Shown here piece after piece: positions 1-7,226 of a DNA stretch of 30,157 nucleotides (position 1 is its first letter; each line of letters opens with the position of its first letter). A program made the position numbers and the translations under genes. The notes under the pieces were generated by a model. It was not told the DNA's origin. It worked only from the letters and a program-made list of their open reading frames with translations, and ran no database searches. Source of the stretch: a virus; IMG/VR virus record IMGVR_UViG_3300023176_005600, positions 1 through 30,157 of that record, one strand, 5' to 3'.

Positions 1-1
1 T

Positions 2-538
2 TCAGGAACTTCAGGATCTTCAGGTTCATCAGGATCTAGTGGATCTTCAGGATCTTCAGGTTCCTCTGGATCATCAGGATCATCAGGATCGTCAGGTTCT
101 TCAGGTTCTTCAGGTTCTTCAGGTTCTTCAGGTTCTTCAGGCACGAGTGGATCTTCTGGATCTTCAGGATCGTCAGGTTCTTCTGGTTCTTCAGGTTCTT
201 CAGGATCTAGTGGTTCTTCTGGATCTTCAGGGTCAAGTGGATCTTCAGGATCTTCAGGTTCCTCAGGAACCTCAGGATCTAGCGGTTCTTCAGGATCTAG
301 TGGTTCTTCTGGATCTTCAGGGTCAAGTGGATCTTCAGGATCTTCAGGGTCTTCAGGAACATCAGGTTCTTCTGGATCTAGTGGTTCTTCTGGATCATCA
401 GGATCTTCAGGTTCTTCTGGTTCTTCTGGTTCATCAGGTTCTTCAGGTTCTTCAGGTTCCTCTGGTTCTTCAGGATCATCAGGTTCTTCAGGAACATCAG
501 GTTCTTCAGGATCTAGTGGTTCTTCCGGAACATCAGGT
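2..538 (+). repeat. Gly-Ser-Ser repeat tract 1
   Basis: In-frame run of Gly-Ser-Ser with occasional Gly-Thr-Ser triplets, built from 9-base DNA units such as tcaggttct and tcaggatct. Ser codons vary (TCA, TCT, TCC, TCG, AGT), so the DNA is imperfectly repeated while the protein pattern is strict. The tract continues off the left edge. Other-frame translations of this tract give artefactual Leu/Gln/Val-rich or Pro/Glu-rich ORFs. Confidence 0.95.
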
Positions 539-2494
539 ATTGATGGCACAAATTATTTAGGATTCTTTTCTGAATACGATTCAAGCAGTACGAACATTAC
601 AGTAGCACCATCATCCCAACAATTTGTATTAAATAATGCAAGCTTAAACAGTGTTACAGGTGCTGCGATTAGTACAACTTCTACTAATTCAGTAAATGTT
701 ACTAAGACGTTAGATATCTTCGATGAGATAGCAAACCCTGGTCCAAGAAGAGGAATTATACAGTTCTTAACCCCAGGAAATTCTCAATTTGCATCATATT
801 ATGTAACCAGTGCAACAAAAAATCCTCCAACTAATAGTTCATGGTTTCAACTAGATTTAAATTATATAGATAGAGGAGGAACAAACACACTTACAGGTGG
901 TGAAGATTATTGGGTAGGACTTAATGTAATTGGTGATGCAGGAACATCAGGATCTTCTGGATCGTCAGGCTCTAGTGGTTCTTCAGGTTCTTCAGGAACC
1001 TCAGGATCCTCAGGCTCTAGTGGTTCTTCTGGATCTAGTGGTTCTTCAGGCTCTAGTGGATCTTCGGGAACATCAGGCTCTAGTGGTTCTTCGGGATCAT
1101 CAGGATCATCAGGAATTTCTGGTACTTCAGGATATGTAATAGACAATACCTGGGATTGGACAACATCCGGAGGATCTCCAGCAAGTGGAGAAGCTAGAAA
1201 TAGCTCCGGATCTAATTTACCTGCATCACCCTTTGTCTTATTGATAAATGAAAACCCCATATCAGGACCTAATTATGTAAACATTTTTAATAGTTTAGGC
1301 AACGGAACCCTATGGAAAATAACGCGATTAGTTGGTGGATCTAACGTACTTTATTATACGCAAATCTCAGTTGGTGTTGATAACGGATCATATTGGGAAT
1401 TTGATTTAGATCATTTGTCAGGTACAGGATGGTCGCCTACTACAGGTGATGATATATTAATTCAAATTGCAGGAGTAGGAGCACCAGGAAGTTCTGGAAC
1501 ATCAGGTTCTTCTGGATCATCAGGCTCTAGTGGTTCCTCAGGATCTAGTGGTTCTTCAGGATCCTCAGGATCCTCAGGTTCTTCTGGATCATCAGGCTCT
1601 AGTGGTTCTTCTGGTTCATCAGGAACATCAGGATCGTCAGGCTCTAGTGGTTCCTCAGGATCTAGTGGTTCTTCAGGAACATCTGGTTCTTCTGGATCAT
1701 CAGGAAGTTCTGGTTCTTCTGGATCCTCAGGAAGTTCTGGTTCTTCTGGATCATCAGGAAGTTCTGGTGTTGGAGGTAGTGTAGATAGATTTAATGGGTA
1801 TGATGATGGTACTTTAAATGTAACTAATTTCTCTACCCAAGGTACCACAGCAGATATTAAAGTTTCGCATACACAATATGGTTTAGACCCTTCAACCAAC
1901 GCCTTAATTTACGATCATACGAATGATACTGCTCTTATTGAGATTCTGCAAGATGGATATTATATAATTAGCTCTAATGTAAATTACATTGTTGGAGCAA
2001 GTAGGAGTGGTTCTAGATCAACAATGCAGCAAAATCTCTATATTAATGGTGCTGTTGTAGATTCTTCTAAGTCTGATACTTACTCAAGAGGACAGCTTTA
2101 TAATGATGAAATTAATACGCTAACCACTGGTTATTTCTATTTAAATACGAATGATACTATAAGAATGGAGGTAAATGCAGCACGGATGGATAGTAGCGGT
2201 ACTGGAACTGTAGCGATCACTGATGCTGTTATTAATATTGCTCGGATATCAGGAGCAGCTGCTGCTTCTGGTTCTGACGGAGCACAGGGAGCAGCAGGAG
2301 CAGCAGGAGCACAAGGAGCACAAGGAGCAGCAGCAACAATTCCGTGTGATGGAACGTGTACATCTACTGAAGGTGGTAACCCAACATTGTACTACGGGAC
2401 TAATCCTGACGTTTATCTTGCAGAACCTAATGTGTGGTTCCGAATTGATTGTGATGGAACAACATATAACGTTCCTGGATACTCTTGTGAGTAA
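2..2494 (+). CDS. Collagen-like Gly-Ser/Thr-rich tail fibre or adhesin with C1q-like domain (5' end outside window)
   Basis: The reading frame is open from base 2 to the TAA at 2492-2494 (830 codons) with no stop, so the gene starts left of the window; a TTG at 1241 is only an internal codon. Layout in window codons: G-S-S/G-T-S tract 1-179, globular insert 180-313, second tract 314-377, second insert 378-495, third tract 496-589, a beta-rich domain 590-755, a short true collagen-type Gly-X-Y run 757-777, and a tip (778-830) with four Cys. The 590-755 region has the C1q/TNF-like pattern (GYYIISSNVNY, NLYINGAVV, then a strand after LNTNDTIRMEV). Collagen-like tracts of this kind form trimeric stalks in phage fibres, so a receptor-binding or decorating fibre is the natural reading. 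The Ser/Thr density and the glycosyltransferases downstream suggest O-glycosylation (inference). Exact virion location is unknown. Confidence 0.85.
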   Translation, partial: SGTSGSSGSSGSSGSSGSSGSSGSSGSSGSSGSSGSSGSSGSSGSSGTSGSSGSSGSSGSSGSSGSSGSSGSSGSSGSSGSSGSSGSSGTSGSSGSSGSSGSSGSSGSSGSSGSSGSSGTSGSSGSSGSSGSSGSSGSSGSSGSSGSSGSSGSSGSSGSSGSSGTSGSSGSSGSSGTSGIDGTNYLGFFSEYDSSSTNITVAPSSQQFVLNNASLNSVTGAAISTTSTNSVNVTKTLDIFDEIANPGPRRGIIQFLTPGNSQFASYYVTSATKNPPTNSSWFQLDLNYIDRGGTNTLTGGEDYWVGLNVIGDAGTSGSSGSSGSSGSSGSSGTSGSSGSSGSSGSSGSSGSSGSSGTSGSSGSSGSSGSSGISGTSGYVIDNTWDWTTSGGSPASGEARNSSGSNLPASPFVLLINENPISGPNYVNIFNSLGNGTLWKITRLVGGSNVLYYTQISVGVDNGSYWEFDLDHLSGTGWSPTTGDDILIQIAGVGAPGSSGTSGSSGSSGSSGSSGSSGSSGSSGSSGSSGSSGSSGSSGSSGTSGSSGSSGSSGSSGSSGTSGSSGSSGSSGSSGSSGSSGSSGSSGSSGVGGSVDRFNGYDDGTLNVTNFSTQGTTADIKVSHTQYGLDPSTNALIYDHTNDTALIEILQDGYYIISSNVNYIVGASRSGSRSTMQQNLYINGAVVDSSKSDTYSRGQLYNDEINTLTTGYFYLNTNDTIRMEVNAARMDSSGTGTVAITDAVINIARISGAAAASGSDGAQGAAGAAGAQGAQGAAATIPCDGTCTSTEGGNPTLYYGTNPDVYLAEPNVWFRIDCDGTTYNVPGYSCE
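941..1132 (+). repeat. Gly-Ser-Ser repeat tract 2
   Basis: Second Gly-Ser-Ser/Gly-Thr-Ser tract in the same frame, 64 codons, separating two globular inserts of the fibre. The DNA is close to that of tracts 1 and 3, so recombination between tracts could delete or swap the inserts. Confidence 0.95.
1487..1768 (+). repeat. Gly-Ser-Ser repeat tract 3
   Basis: Third Gly-Ser-Ser/Gly-Thr-Ser tract, 94 codons, leading into the C1q-like domain. Its final part shows a higher-order unit (ggaagttctggttcttct) repeated three times, suggesting recent expansion by slippage or unequal recombination. Confidence 0.95.
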
Positions 2495-2506
2495 TAGATT
2501 AATGCT

Positions 2507-2761
2507 ATGAAGGAAGTACCTAAGGTAGACATGTCACTTTTACAAATGGCCAATAATTTTGTTGGAGGTGAAGAAATTTCGAGAATTGAAATTATCAATA
2601 AGGAGGGTATTGTTTTAAATACATATGATTATTCCAAATCTACTGGTGATCATATTCCGAGTGTGATTTTTTCTATGTCCGATATTCTAGGTAATTCTAA
2701 TTCGATAGTTAGTAACCCCAATACAACTCAAAAGGTTAATGAATTCCCAGGATTACTTTAA
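2507..2761 (+). CDS. Small protein of unknown function
   Basis: 84 residues, ATG 13 bases after the fibre stop codon, in a different frame. No domain recognised. The protein has a central beta-type segment (ISRIEIINKEGIVLNTYDY) and no membrane segment or signal peptide. Position directly behind the fibre gene is where phages often encode fibre chaperones or small fibre accessory proteins, but nothing in the sequence proves this. No Shine-Dalgarno is visible; a second ATG at 2502 gives only a two-codon frame. Confidence 0.6.
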   Translation: MKEVPKVDMSLLQMANNFVGGEEISRIEIINKEGIVLNTYDYSKSTGDHIPSVIFSMSDILGNSNSIVSNPNTTQKVNEFPGLL

Positions 2762-2820
2762 ATAATTGAAAACCTTTGGATTGTTTGGCGTATAAGAATA
2801 AATCATTATTGTAATTCTAT

Positions 2821-3399
2821 ATGAAGGTCCAAACAATCATTATAGACGATTTCTATAAAAATCCCGATGATGTAAGATCATTTGCTTTAGCCCAAGAATT
2901 TAGTGCTCGTGGAAATTACCCCGGACAAAGAACGGTATCTTTTTTAGCAGATAACGTAAAGAATTCTATTCAGGATATAATTAGACCTTATGGCGGAGAG
3001 GTTACTTGGTGGGGTGATGATTCAACTGGGTCCTTTCAATATACAGTAGCTGCTGACAGATCCTGGATCCATAGCGATGACACAACAGATTGGGCAGGAG
3101 TTCTTTATTTAACACCAGATGCACCACTTTCTGCAGGTACTGGTCTTTTTAGGCATAAAGAAACTGGTCTTAATAGGTGGAGAAATTCTGAGCATCCTGA
3201 TGAGGTAGCTAAAGCAGCCCCTGTTAATATAGAATCCCAGGATATGACCAAATGGGAAATGGTTGATAAAATTGGAAATATTTATAATAGGCTGGTAATT
3301 TATCGGGGTGATTTATTTCACGTTTCTTTGGACTATTTCGGACTGGATAAAAATGACGGTAGGCTATTCCAGGTTTTCTTTTTCAACACGGAAAAATAA
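2821..3399 (+). CDS. 2OG-Fe(II) oxygenase-like protein (DUF6445 type)
   Basis: 192 residues. The 2-oxoglutarate/Fe(II) dioxygenase signature can be seen: His84-Ser-Asp86 (WIHSDD), a distal His167 (DLFHVS) and Arg181 (DGRLFQVFFF) for 2-oxoglutarate, on a pattern of strands typical of the double-stranded beta-helix (AGVLYLTPDAP, GTGLFRHKETG). This matches the DUF6445-type family from memory. These enzymes hydroxylate an unactivated carbon using 2-oxoglutarate, O2 and Fe(II); the substrate here is unknown. It lies between a collagen-like fibre gene and four glycosyltransferase-like genes, so modification of the fibre or of a sugar is plausible (inference). It ends at TAA one base before the next ATG. 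Confidence 0.75.
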   Translation: MKVQTIIIDDFYKNPDDVRSFALAQEFSARGNYPGQRTVSFLADNVKNSIQDIIRPYGGEVTWWGDDSTGSFQYTVAADRSWIHSDDTTDWAGVLYLTPDAPLSAGTGLFRHKETGLNRWRNSEHPDEVAKAAPVNIESQDMTKWEMVDKIGNIYNRLVIYRGDLFHVSLDYFGLDKNDGRLFQVFFFNTEK

Positions 3400-4698
3400 A
3401 TGCTAATTGTTAAAAGACCGACTGCTATTGTTTTTGGTTGGGATAAGCCTAGTGGCAATTATGAATTCGTTACCACAGTTTATTCTTCGGTAGAAAATAA
3501 CATGCAGTGGGTGAATTTGATTTCTATTGGCATAATTGATGTAGACAATAATGTACTATCGGATTTAAACATCAAACACACTCCTGATGTTTTCGTTTTT
3601 ATTGGTAGTAAGTATGATCAAATACATTCGCATTTTGATAGAATGGTTATAGAATACGATCAAATCCCAGATCCTGACACACTTGCTAATGATGTGGTGG
3701 TTAAGGCAGTAGACGTTCGTACAAACCCACACATTCCTCTTTTCAGCATTTTTACCCCTGCTTTCAAAACGGGGGAGAGAATATTTAGAACTTATCAAGG
3801 AATAGTAGATCAGAGTGAAACAGATTGGGAGTGGGTTGTTGTAGACGATTCGCCTTCAGACCATAACGACTTATGGCATGATCTTCAAAAGATAGCTTCC
3901 AGGGATTTAAGGGTTAAACCATATAGAATAACACCAAATACCGGGGGATTTGTAGGAATGGCTAAGAAGAGGGCCTGCTCTTTGTCTAGTGGTAAATGGT
4001 TGGTAGAACTTGACCATGATGACTATTTATTGGATAATTGCTTGGCTAAAATTAAATCTGCTAGCGATAAATTCCCTGACGCTGGATTCATTTACAGTGA
4101 CTGTACAGAAATGTTTGAGAATGGGAAATTTAGAAGATATGGTAGCAAAGATGAAAAATACGATGGTAATTTCTATGGTGTTGAAGGCAACAACTTTAAC
4201 TTTGGGTATTCTGGACACTCTTGGGTTAATATAAAGGGTAAAAGATATCTAACACATCACTATCCCTCTATAAATCCGATTACTATTAGATTTAATATTT
4301 CAATGCCAAATCATGTTAGGGCTTGGAGGTCTGATATTTATAAAAAAATCGGAGGGCATGCTGAAAGCCTACCAATAGCGGATGATCTAGAATTAATCAT
4401 TAAAACTTTTCTCGAAACAAGGATAGTCCATATTAAGGATTTGCTATATATTCAATATAGTAATGGCTCCGGGACTGTTAGCTATAACTCTTTCGAAATT
4501 AATAGAATTTCTAGAATTTTGAAAGAGAAATATAACAAAGCAATACATAACAGGATAATTGATTTGGGGTTCCATGATTGGGAGTGGGACGAAGAAAAGA
4601 GAACTAATAGGCACCAAGAGGCTATAATGAATAGTGACCTTAGTGATATAAAGTTCTGGGAGGATGAACAGGTTTTGAATTATGTATATGATGAATAA
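3400..4698 (+). CDS. GT2-family (GT-A) glycosyltransferase
   Basis: 432 residues. An N-terminal region of about 110 residues without recognised domain precedes a GT-A fold: FSIFTPAFKTGERIF (115-129) starting the Rossmann-like half, WVVVDDSPSD with the nucleotide-binding Asp pair (149-150), a DxD-type metal motif LDHDD (204-208), and ADDLEL (327-332) at the place of the usual catalytic acidic motif. Family GT2 enzymes move a sugar from a nucleotide-sugar to an acceptor with inversion; the acceptor is not predictable. No membrane segment, so probably cytosolic. Starts immediately after the oxygenase stop and overlaps the next gene by 17 bases, indicating translational coupling within one transcript. 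Confidence 0.85.
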   Translation: MLIVKRPTAIVFGWDKPSGNYEFVTTVYSSVENNMQWVNLISIGIIDVDNNVLSDLNIKHTPDVFVFIGSKYDQIHSHFDRMVIEYDQIPDPDTLANDVVVKAVDVRTNPHIPLFSIFTPAFKTGERIFRTYQGIVDQSETDWEWVVVDDSPSDHNDLWHDLQKIASRDLRVKPYRITPNTGGFVGMAKKRACSLSSGKWLVELDHDDYLLDNCLAKIKSASDKFPDAGFIYSDCTEMFENGKFRRYGSKDEKYDGNFYGVEGNNFNFGYSGHSWVNIKGKRYLTHHYPSINPITIRFNISMPNHVRAWRSDIYKKIGGHAESLPIADDLELIIKTFLETRIVHIKDLLYIQYSNGSGTVSYNSFEINRISRILKEKYNKAIHNRIIDLGFHDWEWDEEKRTNRHQEAIMNSDLSDIKFWEDEQVLNYVYDE

Positions 4699-5884
4699 GA
4701 GGGCTAAAATTTGCATGAATGCCATGGTAGCTAATGAATCCCGTGTTATTCTGAGAATGCTTGAATCCTGCTATCGATACATCGATTATTGGGTTATACA
4801 AGATAACGGCTCTACTGATGGTACCCAAGGTCTTATTAGAAATTTCTTTTCTCAAAAGGGGATACCTGGATACCTGTATGAAACTGAATGGCAATATCCT
4901 GGATTTAATCGGGATCACACTTTGCAAGAATGTTTAAAAGCTGATCATGGTTGTGATTGGATTTTAAGGATGGATGCAGATGAACAACTGGCTGTTGATG
5001 ATAATTTTGATTGGTCTTTGATTAACGACACATCTATTCAAAGTTTTAATATTACCGCTCAGGACCCGGGTGGAATATATTATAGAACTTGGCTTTGGAA
5101 TGCAAAATTGCCATGGTATTTCAAGCACGACAAAAGGCATGAGACAATTTATCTTTCTGGTCACAAAGAAGGGGAGGGTAATTTTCAGGTAATTAACTTA
5201 CCCCGTGGGTTTAGACATATCATTACAAATGACGGTAAAACTTGGGAAGACCCTTTAAAGTTTTTAAATGATGCTCTTTTACTTGAAGCTGATCAGGTTT
5301 GTTCTGGGAAGATAAAAGAGGATGATTACCATCTTTTCTATATTGGTAAAAGTTATGCTGATATTTATCAGAATGGAAATCTCCCGTTTGGCAAAAATCA
5401 TAGTGATGAATACGCTAGAAGGACTATATATTACCTTGAACATTATGTGAGAAGGAAATTTCCAGTTTATGATAATGACTCACCTCCTACAGTGTTTGAT
5501 GAGATGTGTTACCTTTCTATAGTTCTTATCGGACAAGCACATAGATTTATAGGAAATCGAGATCTCGCATATAAAAGGCTTGAACAAGCTGACTGGTATT
5601 GTCCGGATAGAAACGAGCACTGGGTTATTTTGGCAGAGATGCTCTTGGAGGACCAAAAATTTCATAGGATGTATGAAATAACATCAATGCTCATGAGAGA
5701 TGATAGGATATGCCCATTTCCTAGATTTCATTTTTTACTCTGGACCTCTTGTTACAAGGATACCTCTGATTATGTAGAATTTCTGTACAAAGAATCGATG
5801 AAATTTGTGGAACTAATTGAAACCCGAACAGACCAAAATAATTTAAAAACTATGGAAGACGCTTACTTTCCTGGTGAAATTTAG
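4682..5884 (+). CDS. SunS-like GT2 glycosyltransferase with helical-repeat C-terminus
   Basis: 400 residues. N-terminal GT-A domain with KICMNAMVANES (9-20), IQDNGSTDGTQG (39-50) and the metal motif RMDADEQL (96-103). The NGSTDGT block and the all-helical, TPR-looking second half (about 270-380, e.g. RLEQADWYCPDRNEHW) resemble the SunS-type group of GT2 enzymes, some of which glycosylate peptides on Cys, Ser or Thr. That makes a protein acceptor plausible, with the neighbouring fibre as candidate (inference). ATG at 4682 overlaps the previous gene; ATGs at 4688 and 4691 are equally possible starts since homology begins only around residue 8. Confidence 0.8.
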   Translation: MYMMNKRAKICMNAMVANESRVILRMLESCYRYIDYWVIQDNGSTDGTQGLIRNFFSQKGIPGYLYETEWQYPGFNRDHTLQECLKADHGCDWILRMDADEQLAVDDNFDWSLINDTSIQSFNITAQDPGGIYYRTWLWNAKLPWYFKHDKRHETIYLSGHKEGEGNFQVINLPRGFRHIITNDGKTWEDPLKFLNDALLLEADQVCSGKIKEDDYHLFYIGKSYADIYQNGNLPFGKNHSDEYARRTIYYLEHYVRRKFPVYDNDSPPTVFDEMCYLSIVLIGQAHRFIGNRDLAYKRLEQADWYCPDRNEHWVILAEMLLEDQKFHRMYEITSMLMRDDRICPFPRFHFLLWTSCYKDTSDYVEFLYKESMKFVELIETRTDQNNLKTMEDAYFPGEI

Positions 5885-5894
5885 ATAAAAACAT

Positions 5895-6170
5895 ATGGAA
5901 AACAATCAAACAAAAATAACATCTGAGGAGTTGGAAAAAATTAACTCCTTAAGAACCGAGATTTTAGAAAATGTTGAATCGATAGGTAGACTGAATATTA
6001 GAAAGCATTTTCTGGTAAAAGAACTCGAGCCAATAGAGGCAACTCTGATATCATTGCTTCAAAAGTCAGAAGAACTGGACACACAGGAGAAGGATGTAAT
6101 AGATGAGATCATTCAGAAATATGGGGAAGGCCAGTTAAATTTTGAAACTGGTATTTACACTAAAGAATAA
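5895..6170 (+). CDS. Small coiled-coil protein
   Basis: 91 residues, charged and almost wholly helical, with heptad-like Leu/Ile spacing from about 12 to 75 and a conserved-looking ending (IQKYGEGQLNFETGIY). Small phage proteins with a similar closing motif occur in other T4-like genomes as far as I recall, without known function. Lies between two glycosyltransferase genes and only three bases before the next ATG, so it is likely co-translated with the GT4 gene and could be its partner; this is inference. Confidence 0.65.
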   Translation: MENNQTKITSEELEKINSLRTEILENVESIGRLNIRKHFLVKELEPIEATLISLLQKSEELDTQEKDVIDEIIQKYGEGQLNFETGIYTKE

Positions 6171-6173
6171 TAA

Positions 6174-7226
6174 ATGAAAGAGATTGAGGCTTTAAGAAAA
6201 ACCAAATATGAATTGGTAAGAACAATCAATTCTATACAAAAAACATTGGATGAAAAAACCGGTGGAAAAAAGAGAATTCTTTTCGTTGCTCCACATCTTT
6301 CAACTGGAGGAATGCCTCAATACCTGTACAAAAAAATAGAGTCTTTTAACGAAGAAGCTGAAGTTTATTGCATACAATATAACAATACATCGGAGGAATA
6401 TGTTGTACAGAGAAATAGGATAAAGGAAAGGATTGGTTCTAGATTCCATTGTTTGGGGGAAGATAAGACAGAGATACTTGATTTAATTGATAGAATTTAC
6501 CCTGACGTTATCCATTTTGATGATTTTGTTGAATTTTTTGTAGACCCGTCGATTATTGACAAAATATATGCACTGGATAGACCATATTGCATAGTTGAAA
6601 CTTGCCACAGCTCAAATATTTCCCCATCAGATAAGATATATTGTCCGGATAAACTGGTTATGGTAAATCAATGGATGTGTAACAAATTTAAAGATCTTGG
6701 TGTTCCGACAGACATTTTAGAATACCCAATTGAGGATTTTAAAAGACCTGATAGAAAATCTGCCTTAGAGAGTCTTGGTCTAGATCCAAACAAAAAGCAT
6801 GTAATAAATATCGGTTTATTCACACCAGGTAAAAACCAAGGTGAGCTTATAGAGCACGCTAGAAATCTCATTGACTACCCAATACAATTTCACTTTATAG
6901 GAAATACTGCACCAAATTTTCAAAGCTATTGGGAACCACTTTTAGAAACACTACCTGATAATTGCAAATTATGGGGTGAAAGAGATGATGCGGATCTTTT
7001 CTATAGTGCGGCTGACCTTTTTGTTTTTACCTCTAATTGGGAGTTAAATCCCATTGTTATAAAGGAGACTCTTTCATGGAAACTACCGATTTTAATGAGA
7101 AGACTTGATCCATACATGGATTCTTATGATCAGAATCCATTGGTAAGCTATCTTAGCCCTAGCGGTGCTTTTTTAGATATACCTGCAGATACGGAAAAAA
7201 TTAAGGACATATTAGATTTAAGATGA
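6174..7226 (+). CDS. GT4-family (GT-B) glycosyltransferase with N-terminal coiled coil
   Basis: 350 residues. The first 30 residues form a charged helix, followed by a GT-B fold: RILFVAPHLSTGGMPQYL (34-51) with the glycine-rich loop, the linker into the second domain at NIGLFTPGKNQGEL (212-225, the usual G-K motif that contacts the diphosphate), and an EX7E motif Glu290/Glu298 (ELNPIVIKE) typical of retaining GT4 enzymes. About 350 residues is normal for the family. No membrane helix. It overlaps the next gene by four bases (ATGA at 7223-7226), indicating coupled translation. Substrate unknown. Confidence 0.85.
   Translation: MKEIEALRKTKYELVRTINSIQKTLDEKTGGKKRILFVAPHLSTGGMPQYLYKKIESFNEEAEVYCIQYNNTSEEYVVQRNRIKERIGSRFHCLGEDKTEILDLIDRIYPDVIHFDDFVEFFVDPSIIDKIYALDRPYCIVETCHSSNISPSDKIYCPDKLVMVNQWMCNKFKDLGVPTDILEYPIEDFKRPDRKSALESLGLDPNKKHVINIGLFTPGKNQGELIEHARNLIDYPIQFHFIGNTAPNFQSYWEPLLETLPDNCKLWGERDDADLFYSAADLFVFTSNWELNPIVIKETLSWKLPILMRRLDPYMDSYDQNPLVSYLSPSGAFLDIPADTEKIKDILDLR

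Noticed and set aside
2-538. CRISPR-like array
   Set aside because: The repeats are short coding triplets without unique spacers of constant length.
1241-1243. TTG 1241 as start of the fibre gene
   Set aside because: The frame is open without a stop from base 2 and codes for repeat tracts and domains upstream of this TTG.
39-1784. Forward Leu/Gln/Val-rich ORFs at 39-560, 930-1139 and 1530-1784
   Set aside because: Out-of-frame readings of the same tracts; the GSS frame is open across the whole region and encodes folded-looking domains between tracts.
907-1899. Reverse-strand Pro/Glu-rich ORFs at 907-1260 and 1462-1899
   Set aside because: They are antisense readings of the GSS tracts; their composition follows directly from the repeat DNA.
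2791-2800. TATAAGAATA as late box for the oxygenase gene
   Set aside because: Too far from the GATATATA pattern to support; left as an unscored possibility.
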